Below, one piece after another: positions 32,802-44,097 of a stretch of 64,000 nucleotides of DNA. The translations under genes and the position numbers were made by a program. The stretch covers positions 9,473,561-9,537,560 of the forward strand of contig AP025071.1 of assembly GCA_036186865.1 (NCBI GenBank), written 5' to 3'. How positions within the stretch are numbered: position 1 is the first letter of the stretch; the number at the start of each line of letters is the position of its first letter. Origin of the DNA: Eustoma russellianum (lineage: Eukaryota; Streptophyta; Magnoliopsida; Gentianales; Gentianaceae). The notes beneath the pieces are model-generated. The model searched no databases. It was not told the origin of the DNA and was given only the letters and a program-made list of their open reading frames with translations.

Positions 32802-35800
32802 ATATACTAACATGGAATGTGGGAGGTCTAAGAACCTCTTTGAATCGTCTCGTTGTTCTTCTACGACAAACCAGAATAGACATTGCAGTGATCATTGAGC
32901 CAAAACAAAGTGATACGCGATTGACTTATCATCGTTTAATGTTAGGATACTCAGATGCTATGATGACATGTAATGGGGATGTTTGGGTCTTTTGGAATTC
33001 CTCCATGCTGACTTTGATGCAAACAACGCATGAAATTCAAACATGTTTGTTTTCTTTTATGCATCACCAAAGACAGCAACCATTTGCTCTATCAGTCATA
33101 TATGGTCGGCATACACAATCAGAAAGGCTTTCACTTTAGAGATCCCTTACGCACACCTCACGTACAATCAACATCCCTTGGATACTTGGGGGTGATTTTA
33201 ACACGTTCTTAGCGCTGGACGAACATCAAGGGCGTACTAATCCAACTCTTCGTTCTTTAGAAGATTTTAAAACATGTGTTGATGAATGTGGCCTGCAGGA
33301 TATCCCTTTCACAGGTACAACCTTCACCTGGGCAAAAGGAAATGGGTCTGGTAGAATCATGAGAAGATTAGACCGTTACCTATGCTCAACAGCATTTGCT
33401 AATTTGTTTGAAGATATGGTAGTTCATCACCTTCCCAGAGCAACTTCGGATCACGCACCATTATTGTTGAAGTGCACTTTTGCTAGAGCTCAAATACCTC
33501 GGCCTTTTCGATTCATTAACGCATGGACAAATCACACAGATTATCATGCATTTATATCTTCACAGTGGCAGCTTTACCCTACCATCGGAGGCATGCGAGG
33601 CCTATATAGCAAGTTACATCGACTTAAGAAAGCTATCCAAATGTGGAATCGTGAGATATATGGGAATATTTTTAGCAATGTGGAACAGGCAGAGCAAGAA
33701 TACTCGCGATGCGAACGTTTGCATGACGCTAATCCAAGTCCAGAACACAGAGAAGCTGTGTCATTGGCGCAGGCTAAGCTAATACAGGCACAAAAGGCAC
33801 AAATGGCATATTGGGCACAAAAGTCGCGGACTAAATGGATGGAAGAAGGAGAAGCAAATACCTCGTATTTTCATACAATGGTGAAAGACAGACATCGCAA
33901 ACAAGCCATCCGGGACTTGAGAGATTCCGCAGGCTCACATTTGCACACGAATAATGATCTTGGAAACGCAGCAGTACAATATTATACGCATCTATTCACA
34001 GCAGAATCAGTTCAGAATTTGGATGCTTTCTTACAGCATATCCCTTTGGTAATTTCACAAGAAGACAATGACTACTTGCTGACTATACCAGATGCCACAG
34101 AAGTAAAGAATGCCATATGGAACCTTAGCCCCAATAGTGCAGCAGGTCCGGACGGATTTAATGGCCATTTTTTTCTCACAAGCTGGAGTATCATTCACCT
34201 CGATGTCATTTTAGCAGTACAAGAATTTTTCCTTGGCATCATACCACCACAGGTAATGATATCATCTCTCATTACGTTGATTCCCAAAAAACAGCACCCT
34301 GTTACCTATGCAGACTTTCGACCCATATGTCTGTCAAATTTTATTAGTAAGGTCACGACAAGGATCCTAGCAACTCGTTTGTCTTCTATTCTGCATAAGG
34401 TTATATCATTGGAGCAAATTGGATTCCTTAAGGGGCATGACATCAGTGAGCATGTCTTGATGGCCAATGAGATGGTCCACTTGATTGATAGAAAAGTACA
34501 AGGTGGAAATGTCATGATCAAGCTAGATATGGCCAAAGCTTTTGATAGAGTTAATTGGACTTATCTTGAGTCAATCTTGCTACGTTTTGGCTTTCATGCG
34601 CGACTCATACGCATTATTATGAATAATATGCGTCATTCTAAACTCTCGATTTCGGTTAATGGAGTAAATTATGGGTTCTCTCTCCTACACGTGGGGTCAA
34701 ACAAGGAGATCCTCTTTCTCCATTATTGTTTCTTATCAGCTCTGAAGGTTTTAGCAGAGGGATACAACATCTGTTTGTCACTGAATCTCTTCGAGGTTTT
34801 TCTAGCGGACGGGTTTCAACAGTTTCACACTTGGCTTATGCAGATGATTTATTAATATTTTTAAATGCCAGCCACCAGAATCTTAAAACGTTCCAATCAT
34901 TTCTGCAATCTTATCAATATTCTTCTGGTCAGCTTGTCAACTACAGCAATAGTCAGTTTGTGCTAAGTTCATATATATCCACAATGCAACTACAGCGAAT
35001 TGGTCAAATTCTACAAATGCAGCCCTCAGAACTCCCTATAAAATACGTGGGATCCTACTTATATCGTGGTATAAATCGAGCCTCCTTCTGCACCTCCCTG
35101 CTTAACCACTTCGACGCGAAATTAACTGGTTGGGCTCACAAGCTGCTTACTCCTGGCTCTAGGCTTGTTCTTCGTAAAACTGTCCTTATGTCTATCCCGT
35201 TGCATCTTCTGGCTGTAGCCCGATTGCCAAAAAGTGTCATATCAGCAATTAATAGAAAGATTGCACGTTTTATATGGGGAGATAAATATCACTGGCGAAC
35301 TTTTGAGAGTTTATGCTATCCAGAAATTGAAGGAGGACTTGGCATCCGGAATTTACACTATTTACAGCTAGCTTATGATTGCAAGTTGTGGTGGCACTAT
35401 CATACAAAACACACGGTTTGGTCAGCCTATATGCAGGCAAAATACGGCACAAGAGCAGACTACATGCCTCGAATATATGACTCCCCTACTTGGAAGCGCA
35501 TATGCTCGATACATCAGACTTGTTTCCGTCTAACTACTGGCCATCCGGAGCCTATATGGAGTTCAAGTTCCACAGGAATATTCACACTGCAGACAGCATA
35601 TGAGGATCTTCGACCCACACAATCGCAACTTTATTCACACAAGTTTATATGGTGGACAAAAATTCCTAAGACAGTGAGTTTCTTTATATGGCGGTTATTA
35701 CACAATGCTCTCCCAATTCAAGATAACTTACTTCGTTTTCAAACAATCTGCCCTACCATATGTCCTTTTTGCAAGATCCAATCTTCTACAATGTCTCACA

Positions 35801-36654
35801 TATTCATGCATTGTATTTATGCCAAAGATGCATGGCAACGGCTATCAGTATTATTAGACGGCCCTTCATCTTAGCCATCAAATATTCGGACATTTCTCTT
35901 GCAATGGTGGATGTCTTCCAATGCAAATCATATAAGAGGCCACTTTAAAGTGGTAGGGCCGATTATGCTCTGCTGGTCTATCTGGAAGGTTTACACAAAT
36001 CATACATTTGGAGAGGCAAACATATCCCCTAAACAGATTTTCAGTATCACACGTCAATATTGTTATGACTAGGCTTTCACACAATCCGGGTCACGGCATG
36101 CAGCAAATATACAGTCATTCATCAATGCGGGTTTCAGTCCACGTCTGCGGGTTAAGCCAATAACCATCTTAAAATAGGAATTACCTCCATCCAGAAAATT
36201 AAAGCTTAATGTCGACGCTTCTGCGGGAAGAAACTTTGCTACAGCAGGGGCGATACTTCGAGACGCCAATGGACTGTTGATTGCGGCTCTCTCTTTTACA
36301 CTACCATGCGTACCTCCACTTAGAGCCGAAATACAATCTCTACTTTATAGTATTCTATTCTTTGGTACACTACACAGACATCTCATCTTGGAAACGGATT
36401 GCCAACGGATTACTACAGCTGGAGATAGGCACCTTCATTCGCTCCCAGAATATTCACGACTTATGCATTTTCTTCACATCACCAATAGTCAAGTGGTTTA
36501 TGCCCCAAGAGAAGTTAATATGGTGGCTCATCATCTAGCTCAGCATGCCAGACTTACTCATATTACCACTCTCTACAATTCGGCTGAGCAACTTCCTCCT
36601 GCGGCGCGTGGATTTTATCTTACAGACAGTACCACCTATGCCATACGAACCTAA
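32798..36654 (+). pseudogene. LINE-B ORF2: endonuclease, reverse transcriptase, zf-RVT, RNase H
   Basis: The ATG at 32798 overlaps the ORF1 stop (ATGA). The endonuclease shows MNILTWNVGGLR, IIEPKQ, then after frame changes LGGDFNTF at about 33183-33210 and SDHAPLLL. RT shows PNSAAGPDGFNGHFF, ITLIPKK, DFRPICLSNFISK, GFLKGHDISEHVL, IKLDMAKAFDRVNW. After a frameshift near 34690, YADD lies at 34837-34848. The zf-RVT CPFCKIQSSTMSHIFMHC is at about 35762-35815. RNase H is at 36200-36654 with NVDASAG, AEIQS, ETDCQ and a final NMVAHHLAQHA. ORF2 nicks the target and copies the RNA there. At least four frame changes are present. Confidence 0.92.
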
Positions 36655-36660
36655 AGACTT

Positions 36661-36825
36661 AAGCTGTCTCATCTTTGTTGTTGTCTGTATCACATTGATA
36701 CAGACAACTCGGGTATGTCATCTTTCTACATTACTGAAATCTTTCCTTATAACGTCTCTCATATGGGTTGGCAAGACAACACCATAGTTGCCTGTAGTAA
36801 AACTACTACGGGCAACGACGGTATG
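36661..36825 (+). repeat. LINE-B 3' UTR hairpin modules (two)
   Basis: Hairpin 1 is 36681-36707 (TTGTCTGTAT paired with ATACAGACAA, one more pair inside). Hairpin 2 is 36788-36815 (TTGCCTGTAG paired with CTACGGGCAA, one G-U). Both are followed by 4 nt and GGTATG. The box CATATGGGTTGGC ends 15 nt before hairpin 2. Relative to LINE-A, both strands of the stem change together at the outermost pair (C-G to T-A), and in hairpin 1 also at the fourth pair. Confidence 0.85.
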
Positions 36826-37072
36826 TGCATCAACCTTCTATACATGGATCATCATTTCATACTTGCTGGAAAACTCTAATCGTTTGATTTCTTTCTCGCG
36901 AGGAACATATACATGGGCAAGCCATATCACAGAATACATACAACAAATGCGGAGACGGATTAAAGGATCAACCATACATAATACCATTCGAGGACACAAT
37001 CTCATTGGCGCAAGCACTCCTTCTGGCTTACAATCACATCGTTGTACTTTCAGTCATCGCTCCGATCAAATA

Positions 37073-37262
37073 AATATGTACGCTTTTTCCTTCGCCAAGG
37101 TTTTATCCACAAGGGTGGTTTTACTTGGCAATGTTTTAATGCGGCATATCATATTTGATTGGAGGTTGACAATATTAAACTACTTATACTTTTGGTTTTA
37201 GTTTGATTTAACTCTGTACTATGGTATTCCTCTGCCATAACTGAGGCATTACTATAATAAAA
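37073..37262 (+). promoter_or_regulatory. LINE-B conserved 3'-terminal box and polyadenylation signal
   Basis: It holds the ~80-nt block with GGTTTTATCCACAAGGGTGG, followed by GGTATTCCTCTGCCATAA, a purine-rich GAGGC, and AATAAA at 37257. The order is the same in LINE-A and, on the minus strand, in LINE-C and LINE-D. Confidence 0.75.
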
Positions 37263-37487
37263 TCCACATTGCTTAAAAAAAATATATATGCATGGGTGTA
37301 TTTGGCCAAAGAGAAAAAAAAGAGTGGAAAAATAAATTTTATGACATGTATAAGTATAAATATGTCTAATGTAAAAAAGAAATGGGGATAAGAGTAATAA
37401 AAAAATGTGATTTAAAGAGGAAAAATATAAGTATGTATATATACACATAATCAGCCAAATGGCCATTATTGCATGTGTGTGTGTGTA

Positions 37488-38053
37488 TTTTTTTTTTGTC
37501 GAAAGAAAATATTTTATTAAGGCTCACTTATGGTGGAGGGAAACCATATTACAATACTTGAGCGAATGAATGATAATAGTACAATGCATTAATAATTTCT
37601 AATCTCCAATCATATATGATATGCCGCATTAAAACCTTGCCAAGTAAAACCACCCTTGTGGATAAAACCTTGGCGAAGGAAAAAGCGTACATATTTATAT
37701 GAAAGGAGTGAGCTGGTAAATAGGCTAATGTAGGACGCGTGCCGCTTGCTGAAAGTTTGATGCTTGTTGAGATCCGTAGTTGAACATTGTATACTGTGAA
37801 TGCAGTTTTGTTGAGAAGATAGTTCCTCCAGCAGAGTTGTAGCCATAGAGCCATGCATAGAAACAGGAACCCATTAATACTTTGAAGAATATATATAATG
37901 GCAATTGGTGGACATGCATATAAGTAAAACACATTACCCAGGTTACCCATATCAAGGGATATGGGTAACTGGAAATTTGAATATGTCAATGATGCATCCA
38001 TGGAAAAAGGCAGTATATAGCAGGCAGTAAAGCATACCCATGTTGCCCATATC
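37488..38053 (-). mobile_element. LINE-D, 5'-truncated LINE fragment
   Basis: Read on the minus strand it is only the 3' UTR, with the conserved 3' box (37622-37700), the TATTCC/GAGGC tail region and an A-tail (T-run at 37488-37497). It sits between a TG repeat and a GTGTGTATATATG tract, with GTGTGTA on both sides as a short target duplication. It carries one complete hairpin (37943-37968) and the 3' arm of a second at the truncated end. The stem sequence is unlike the other copies. Confidence 0.85.
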
Positions 38054-38058
38054 GTGTG

Positions 38059-38061
<3 letters not shown>

Positions 38062-38089
<28 letters not shown>

Positions 38090-38092
38090 ATT
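38062..38092. repeat. (TATG)n microsatellite
   Basis: Short tandem TATG units lie immediately beyond LINE-D, in the insertion target. Confidence 0.9.
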
Positions 38093-38514
38093 CGGATTAT
38101 ATCTATAAAATAAGTGTGAAATAAATGGTTTTGGACTATGGTTATATATATGTATAAATTAAAGCATAGTGGAAAATATGATTTAATTATATATATTATC
38201 ATGAAATATGAAGTCATATGTAATGAAATGCCAAATTAGGGTTTGTGGTCATTTTCACTAAGTATAGCGTGTATATATTAAGGAAATATTTATGTAGAAA
38301 AATGATGAAAAAGTGGGTTGTTTTTGAGTGTGTTGGTCGAGGCTTGGTGTGAGGAAAAAGAGGGTGTATTTTATTATTTAAGGCATAGTTTATGTATAAA
38401 TATGTGAGATTGTAAAATATGATAATACGAGAAGGTTAAAAAGCATATAGATGATGACATGTATAACTGGTTAAGGCGTATGCTAACGTCGGTCACATTT
38501 CCTAAAATGTTTTA

Positions 38515-38880
38515 ATAGTTCATGGTATTGATGTGATTGTACTGCGTACGGACAACTTATGATGTCGATGCGATTTTACTTTGTATATATAGTTTACGAC
38601 ATCGGTGTGAATTTACTGTGTATGGACAGTTTATGACATTGGTTTCATTCTTACTGTGTATGGATAGTTCACAACATCGGTGTGATTTTACTGCGTATGG
38701 ATAGTTTATGACATCGGTGTAATTTTACTATGTATGGACAGTTTATGGCATCTGGTTGAATATACTGTGTATGGATAGTATATGGCATCTGGTTGAATTC
38801 ACTATGTATGGAAAGTTTATGATATTGGGTTGAATTTACTGTATATGGACAGTTTATGACATCAGATTATTTTATCGATA
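38515..38880 (+). repeat. Minisatellite in LTR-C (about 38 bp units)
   Basis: There are about nine imperfect copies of GGACAGTTTATGACATCGGT followed by GTGAATTTTACTGTGTAT. It sits in the position that holds the CCCGGAGAG array in LTR-B. The two arrays differ in sequence, so long LTRs of this group have acquired different tandem repeats. Confidence 0.82.
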
Positions 38881-39449
38881 TCGTTATAGAGCTTTCATGG
38901 TATCATTTATGACACCGCATCGTACGAATATCGCACTTACAGAACTGGTATGAGACTTATGATATAGCAAGGTTACTTCTATAATGATATAGTTGTTACT
39001 TGCATTTAATTACGTTTATGTGATGCACTTTATTTATAAATGTTGGAGACGTGAAATGTTATGTTCTTTATTTACAATCGTTATTTTATTACCTGTCTCC
39101 CATGCATGATCCACATGACGTATCTAGACGAATTACTTGCTGGGCGATTACGTTTTATCGCTCATACTTGCCTTATCACATTGCATATAATAGAGATATT
39201 CATCCATTACTTCTAGAGAACATACCCCAATTAGAGCATCCGTGAGCTGAGATGTAGACTGGACTTATGTATCGGATATTTTGGATTTTGATTATGATGT
39301 ACTTAGAATATTGGAGACATTGTACATTATGACATGTACGCACTTTGGATGATTTGTATTATTATGCATGTCATATGTTTATCTTTATTTTGCTTCCGCT
39401 ATCTCCATTTACGGTTCATGTCGACATGCACATGTATAGTATTGAGATT

Positions 39450-40140
39450 TTTGAACTTGAATTTCCAAGAGGATAAGGAAAATGATGAATAATTGATATA
39501 TGTAATAATGGTATGACTTTGGCCTTGAATATTTCATGTGGTGCACAAAATTTTGAGGTGCTTGGAGTGGATATTGGTTGGACATCTTCGTCTGGTAAGT
39601 CTATGATGTGTTGGTGAAGGTTCAGTAGTCATTTGATGTGGTAATTTTCGGTTTACGAACTTTTGATATGTTGATATATTTTTGGAAAATTGATGACATG
39701 GAATATATGACTTGGAATATCTTTGATATGTATATACACATCAGATGACATGTATATAATTGCTTGACATTGAGGATGTGTCTTTCGAATGGCGGGATAG
39801 AAAAAGCTTGACGTCTTGAGAAAAGAAATATATATATATATCCTGTATATACATGTGGTGTAGAGAGGAACTTTCCATGTTGAGATTTGTTGAAGAATAG
39901 GCATTTTGAAATGTCTCCTCAAACACTTCATTTAATGAACTAGTTTAGTTCATTTAACTTGGTACCTAAAAATAGTGTAAACACAACAAAAGTTTGTCAT
40001 ATGATTTAAGCCTTAATGCTTCAAGGCACTTTAGTATAACATTGATATATATAAACATATAAGACATATTTATCATGCACACATATCACGTAACATTTAA
40101 ATCATGTATTTTGAAATCATTCAAACCCTGATTTCTCAAC
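39450..40140 (-). repeat. SIRE-III LTR fragment (right)
   Basis: It matches 17920-18757 of SIRE-II and ends TTTCTCAAC at the LTR start. It includes AACTAGTTTAGTTCATTT. The block at 39570-39760 parallels 18030-18200. No gene is seen. Confidence 0.75.
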
Positions 40141-40254
40141 GATCTCTCACATTTGATGATTTGAAAAATAACCTCTAGTTATGATTTAAATGTCCATAAT
40201 CACTCCCCTACAATCATTCATTCAAAACTTGAATTTCAAAATTTGAATTTCAAA

Positions 40255-40320
40255 ATGCTTCCCCTTAAATACTTTCCTATTTCTCCCCCTTAAATCATAT
40301 GCTTTTCTCCCCCTTTATTT
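40255..40320 (-). promoter_or_regulatory. SIRE-III polypurine tracts (minus strand)
   Basis: Three tracts read on the minus strand as AAAGGGGGAGAA, TTAAGGGGGAGAA and TTAAGGGGAAG lie just inside the LTR. This is the same multi-tract layout as in SIRE-I and SIRE-IV. Confidence 0.8.
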
Positions 40321-40399
40321 TGCAAATCCCATAAAAAAACCCAATCAAAATAAAAAGCAATAAATAGCAATTTATTGCATACCAATCGAAATCAGGCAT

Positions 40400-43300
40400 A
40401 ATTTAGATCTTAGATTATCATACTTGACTTGATGAAGGGCTTTCCTGAAGATGTCGGCTACTTATTCTTCAGTACGAACATGTTCTATAATGATATCGCC
40501 ATTATTTACATGGTCACGAAGGAAATGGTATCTTACTTCTATGTATTTTGCCTTAGAATGTAAGACGGGATTCTTAGATAAGTCGATAGCACTCGTATTA
40601 TCACAATAAATGGGAATTCGATTTACAGCTATACCAAAATCTGAAATTTGTTGTTTTAGCCATAGTAATTGTGTGCAGCATAGACTAAGGGCCTTGTATT
40701 CTGCCTCAGTGGTGGATAATGCTACACTAGCTCTCTTTTTCGAAAACCATGATATTAATGAATTTCCAATGAATCAACATGTCCCACCTGTGCTTTTTCT
40801 ATCTATTTTACATTCTCTATAATAGGCGTCAGTGTAGGCATGCAAATTAATTTCACAATTTTTATTGTACTAAAGTCCTAATGTGGGGGTATGCTTAATG
40901 TGACGAAATATCCTTTTTACGGCATTAAGTTGCTCTTATAGGATTACTTTGAAAACAAGCACACATACAAATACTAAACATAATATAGGGTCTACTTGCA
41001 GTAAGATAAAGAAAAGAGCCAATCATGGATCTATACAATCCATGATCAAAATCTTTTCCATTTTCTTCATTATCAACTTTAGTGGCTACACTCATAGGGG
41101 TGGTAGATGGTTTGAAGCTTTCAAAATTAAATTTCTTAATCATGTCATTGATATATTTCACTTGGTTTATATGTATTCCTTTACTAGTTTTCTTAATTTG
41201 CAAGCCAAGAAAATAATTTAGTTCGTCTACCATAGACATCTCAAATTCGGACTTCATACAATTTTCAAATTCTTCTACTAATTTATCACATGTAGATCCA
41301 AAGACAATATCATCAACATAAATTTGAATAATGAGTAAATTTTCAAGAATTGATTACTATCGATGGTTCCTCTTTTAAATCTATTTTCTAATAGGAAAGT
41401 TGCAAAGCAATCATACCAAGCTCTAGGAGCTTGTTTTAAACTATATAGCGCTTTTCTTAACTTATAAACATGATTTGGATACTTCATATTCTCAAATCCG
41501 GGTGGTTACTTTACATAGACTTCTTCTTGTATAAAACCATTTAAAAATGCACTTTTTACATCCATTTGATAAAGTTTGAGATCCCTTATGCAAGCAATGC
41601 CAAGTAATAATCGTATAGCTTCTAAACGTGCTACGGTTGCAAATGTCTCTTCATAATCTATTTCCTCTTCTTGATTATATTCTTGTGCTACAAGCCAGCT
41701 TTATTTTTAACAACTTTACCATCTTCATTCATTTTATTTCTAAATACCCATTTCGTACCTGTGATTGTTTTCTCTTGTGGTCGGAGTAATAAATCCCATA
41801 CATTGTTTCTTGTAAATTGATTTAACTCGTCATGCATAGCATCAATCTAATAAGAATCATTCAAAGCATCATGCAAATTCTTTGGTTCTTATTAAGAAAT
41901 CATAGCATGGAATCGATTAATTTCATCTTGATCTATTCTTCTATATGGTTGTACACCTTGAGATATGTCGCATATTATGAGGTCGTGTGAGTGATCTCTA
42001 TGCCACCTTAGTTGATTATTTTCTAAGTTTTCATGCAGTTCTAAGCGTTCATGCGTTTCTAGTGTGTCATGCTCATATGTATGCTATTTTCTTCTATGTC
42101 ATCCATCACAAGTTTCAACTCAAAATCATCATCATATTCCTCATGTGTTTCAAGTTCACCAAATTCGTGGAATTTCACATGTATAGATTCCAAAATTTAT
42201 CTAGTGACGGGATTATAGCATCTATATGCCTAAAATTCACAGAATATCCAACAAAAATAGATTCAATAGATTTGGACTCAAATTTATCTAAATTATCCTT
42301 TGTGTTTAATACAAAATATTTACATCCAAAAACATAAAAATAATCAATCTTTGGCATGCGATCATTTAAAATCTCATATGGCGTTTTGTGAATCTTCTTT
42401 CTAATGGATAAAAGAATAATTATATAACATGCACAATTAACGGCTTTGGCCCACAAAAATCTAGCTAATCGATTTTCTTGCAATTTCTTGCAACGTCCTA
42501 TTCTTTATTTCAACTACACCATTTAATTGTGGCGTTCTGGGTAGTGAAAATTCATGCTTAATACCTTTTTCTTCAAAAAACGCAATCATATTTTTATTTT
42601 TTAAATTTGCCGCATCTATCACTCCTAATCTTTTTCACATTTATACCATATTCATTTTCAAGTTGTTTGATCAATTTAGAAATCTCAACGGCACTATCAT
42701 CTTTATTTACAAGAAATAAAGTCCATGTATAAAGAGAAAATCCATCAGCAATAACACATGCATAGTGTCGCCATCCAAGGCTTCTAGTAAGACTAGGACT
42801 AAACAAGTCAATATGTAATAATTCTAAGATTCTAGATGTGCTAATCTCAGTTTTGGGCTTAAGTGATTCACGTGTTTGTTTGCCCTTAATACAAGATTCA
42901 CACAACTTAAAATTGTCTAAATCAAGTTTAGGCATTTCTCATACTAGATTCTTACGTTGAAGTTTTTCAAGAGCGGAAATACCAATGTGTCATAAACGTC
43001 TACGCCATAAATTCACATTCGGTTCATTTGACATAAAACACTTTACTTTCGCATCTAACATATCATCCATATATAGTGTAAAAATATTTCCTTCTCTTTT
43101 TCCTCTTAATACTATTTCTCTATTTTCATTAATAATATTGCAGTATGGGTGAGAGAAATTCACATCAAAACCACTATCAAGAAATTTGAAATACTAAGCA
43201 AGTTATAGGATTAGTTGCTTACCAAGAATACATTGGAAATCTGAAGGCTACTTGGATTTCCAGTTGTGCCCTTTCCAATTATTTTACCTTCATTGTCATC

Positions 43301-43440
43301 TCCAAAAGTTACGGATCTTATTTTTGTAACCTTCTTTAATTTTGAAAATAAGGTTGGATCACCCGTCATGTTTCTTGAACAACCACTGTCAAAAAACCAC
43401 TTGTTTGCTACATCTTTTATTTTGCATGATCCCTGCAAGG
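40400..43440 (-). pseudogene. pol: SIRE-III pol, heavily degraded
   Basis: On the minus strand, in order: protease (WFFDSGCSRNMTGD, 43438-43211), integrase zinc region and core (CESCIKGKQTRESLKPK, HIDLFSPSLTRSLGWRHYA, 42935-42594; further core to 42175), then the RT region (LYSLKQAPRAWYDCF, 41487-41278; EFEMSMVDELNYFLGLQI, 41257-40925) and RNase H remnants to about 40400. Each domain is cut by stops and shifts, and the catalytic YVDD segment lies in a broken stretch near 41310. It is clearly the same family as SIRE-I pol but older. Confidence 0.87.
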
Positions 43441-44097
43441 TGTAAAAATCAATTAAGTACCCTTTATTTTTGGGTCCTTATGGGTTAGTGATTCAACCAT
43501 TTTCAAGAGTACCTTTAGGTACCTAAACTTGGGCAACCTTTCTTGGTCTTACAAAAGAGAAAGAAAAAATGAAGGAGTATGAACACGTCATGAGCACTTC
43601 TATTTGGCCTATAATGGCCAGAGCTTACATTGTAGAAACAGGATAAGTTTTGACTTTGATGTGCATTTTGGTTTGTATGCACGTTGCGTGATCCAGATGC
43701 ATTAGTATGATATTAATGTCGCGTATTCATCAATGGCTTTCTTTCATATTTATGTGGCACGTGATTATAGTTTTCATTTGATGAAAAAGAAATAGTACAA
43801 TGAGATACAATAGGTAACTCGCTAGTTTGTGTCGGTGTATTCTTAGGCTTTACAGTTGTTTTGAATACGTGTGGTTTTGTTAAATTCATGCTTTTGAGAA
43901 GAGATGAGAAAATCTAGAATACAAGTTCCTGTATTGAATTGTTTTACCATTTTTTCTACATCTGTGTTCCTTGATCTCAGATCTCAGATCTCGCTTTCAT
44001 TAGGATATTTTTGGATGTAAAAGAATCAATTCCCGATTTCAATGAATCAATCAAACCAGATGACTCCTTTGTTGAATTGTTTAATTGAGATACGAGA
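43441..44097 (-). pseudogene. gag: SIRE-III gag 3' part, cut by LTR-B2
   Basis: The minus strand matches the gag C-terminal half of SIRE-I. The segment at 44050-44097 aligns with the LVAQLNDS coiled-coil region, and the CTAAC...TTGCAG junction (43488 to about 43436) marks the start of pol. Gag ends abruptly at 44098, where LTR-B2 begins. The rest should reappear beyond the window. Confidence 0.7.

Larger units (their letters stand above)
31489..37282 (+). mobile_element. LINE-B, full-length non-LTR retrotransposon
   Basis: The element is flanked by a 17 bp target duplication ending in ATGCATGGGTG (31472-31488 and 37283-37299) that includes part of a (TA)n tract. It starts 9 bp before the ORF1 ATG, carries ORF1 and ORF2 in order, a 3' UTR with two hairpin modules, the conserved 3' box, AATAAA (37257-37262) and a short A-run (37276-37283). 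The length of 5.8 kb is normal for plant L1-like elements. Frameshifts in both ORFs mean it now needs help in trans. Confidence 0.93.
29527..39450 (+). mobile_element. LTR-C, long gypsy-type LTR carrying LINE-B and LINE-D; 3' end lost
   Basis: It begins TGTAGCGACC. It has the long leader with pyrimidine-rich stretches (30180-30540), a short Lys/Glu-rich start followed by GCAAGGTAAG (30543-30586), and a downstream part similar to 28500-28900 of the GYP-D LTR (CCATG.ATGATCCAC.TGACG). The expected GCGCTACA end is absent, and the similarity stops near 39450. No internal gypsy region is seen, so it is a truncated solo LTR. The stretches 29527-31488, 37300-37487 and 38054-39450 contain no gene. Confidence 0.75.
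28979..44097 (-). mobile_element. SIRE-III, decayed minus-strand Sirevirus-type copia element split by LTR-C
   Basis: Remnants are LTR sequence at 28979-29526 and 39450-40140, a polypurine cluster at 40255-40320, pol at 40400-43440 and partial gag at 43440-44097. Gag is cut by LTR-B2 at 44098, so the 5' end lies beyond the window. All remnants match SIRE-I/SIRE-II in reverse orientation. Joining 29526 to 39450 as one LTR is inferred from order and orientation. Confidence 0.75.

Noticed and set aside
37549..38217. 222-codon minus-strand frame across LINE-D
   Set aside because: It runs through the 3' UTR box, hairpins and flanking microsatellite, so it is not coding.
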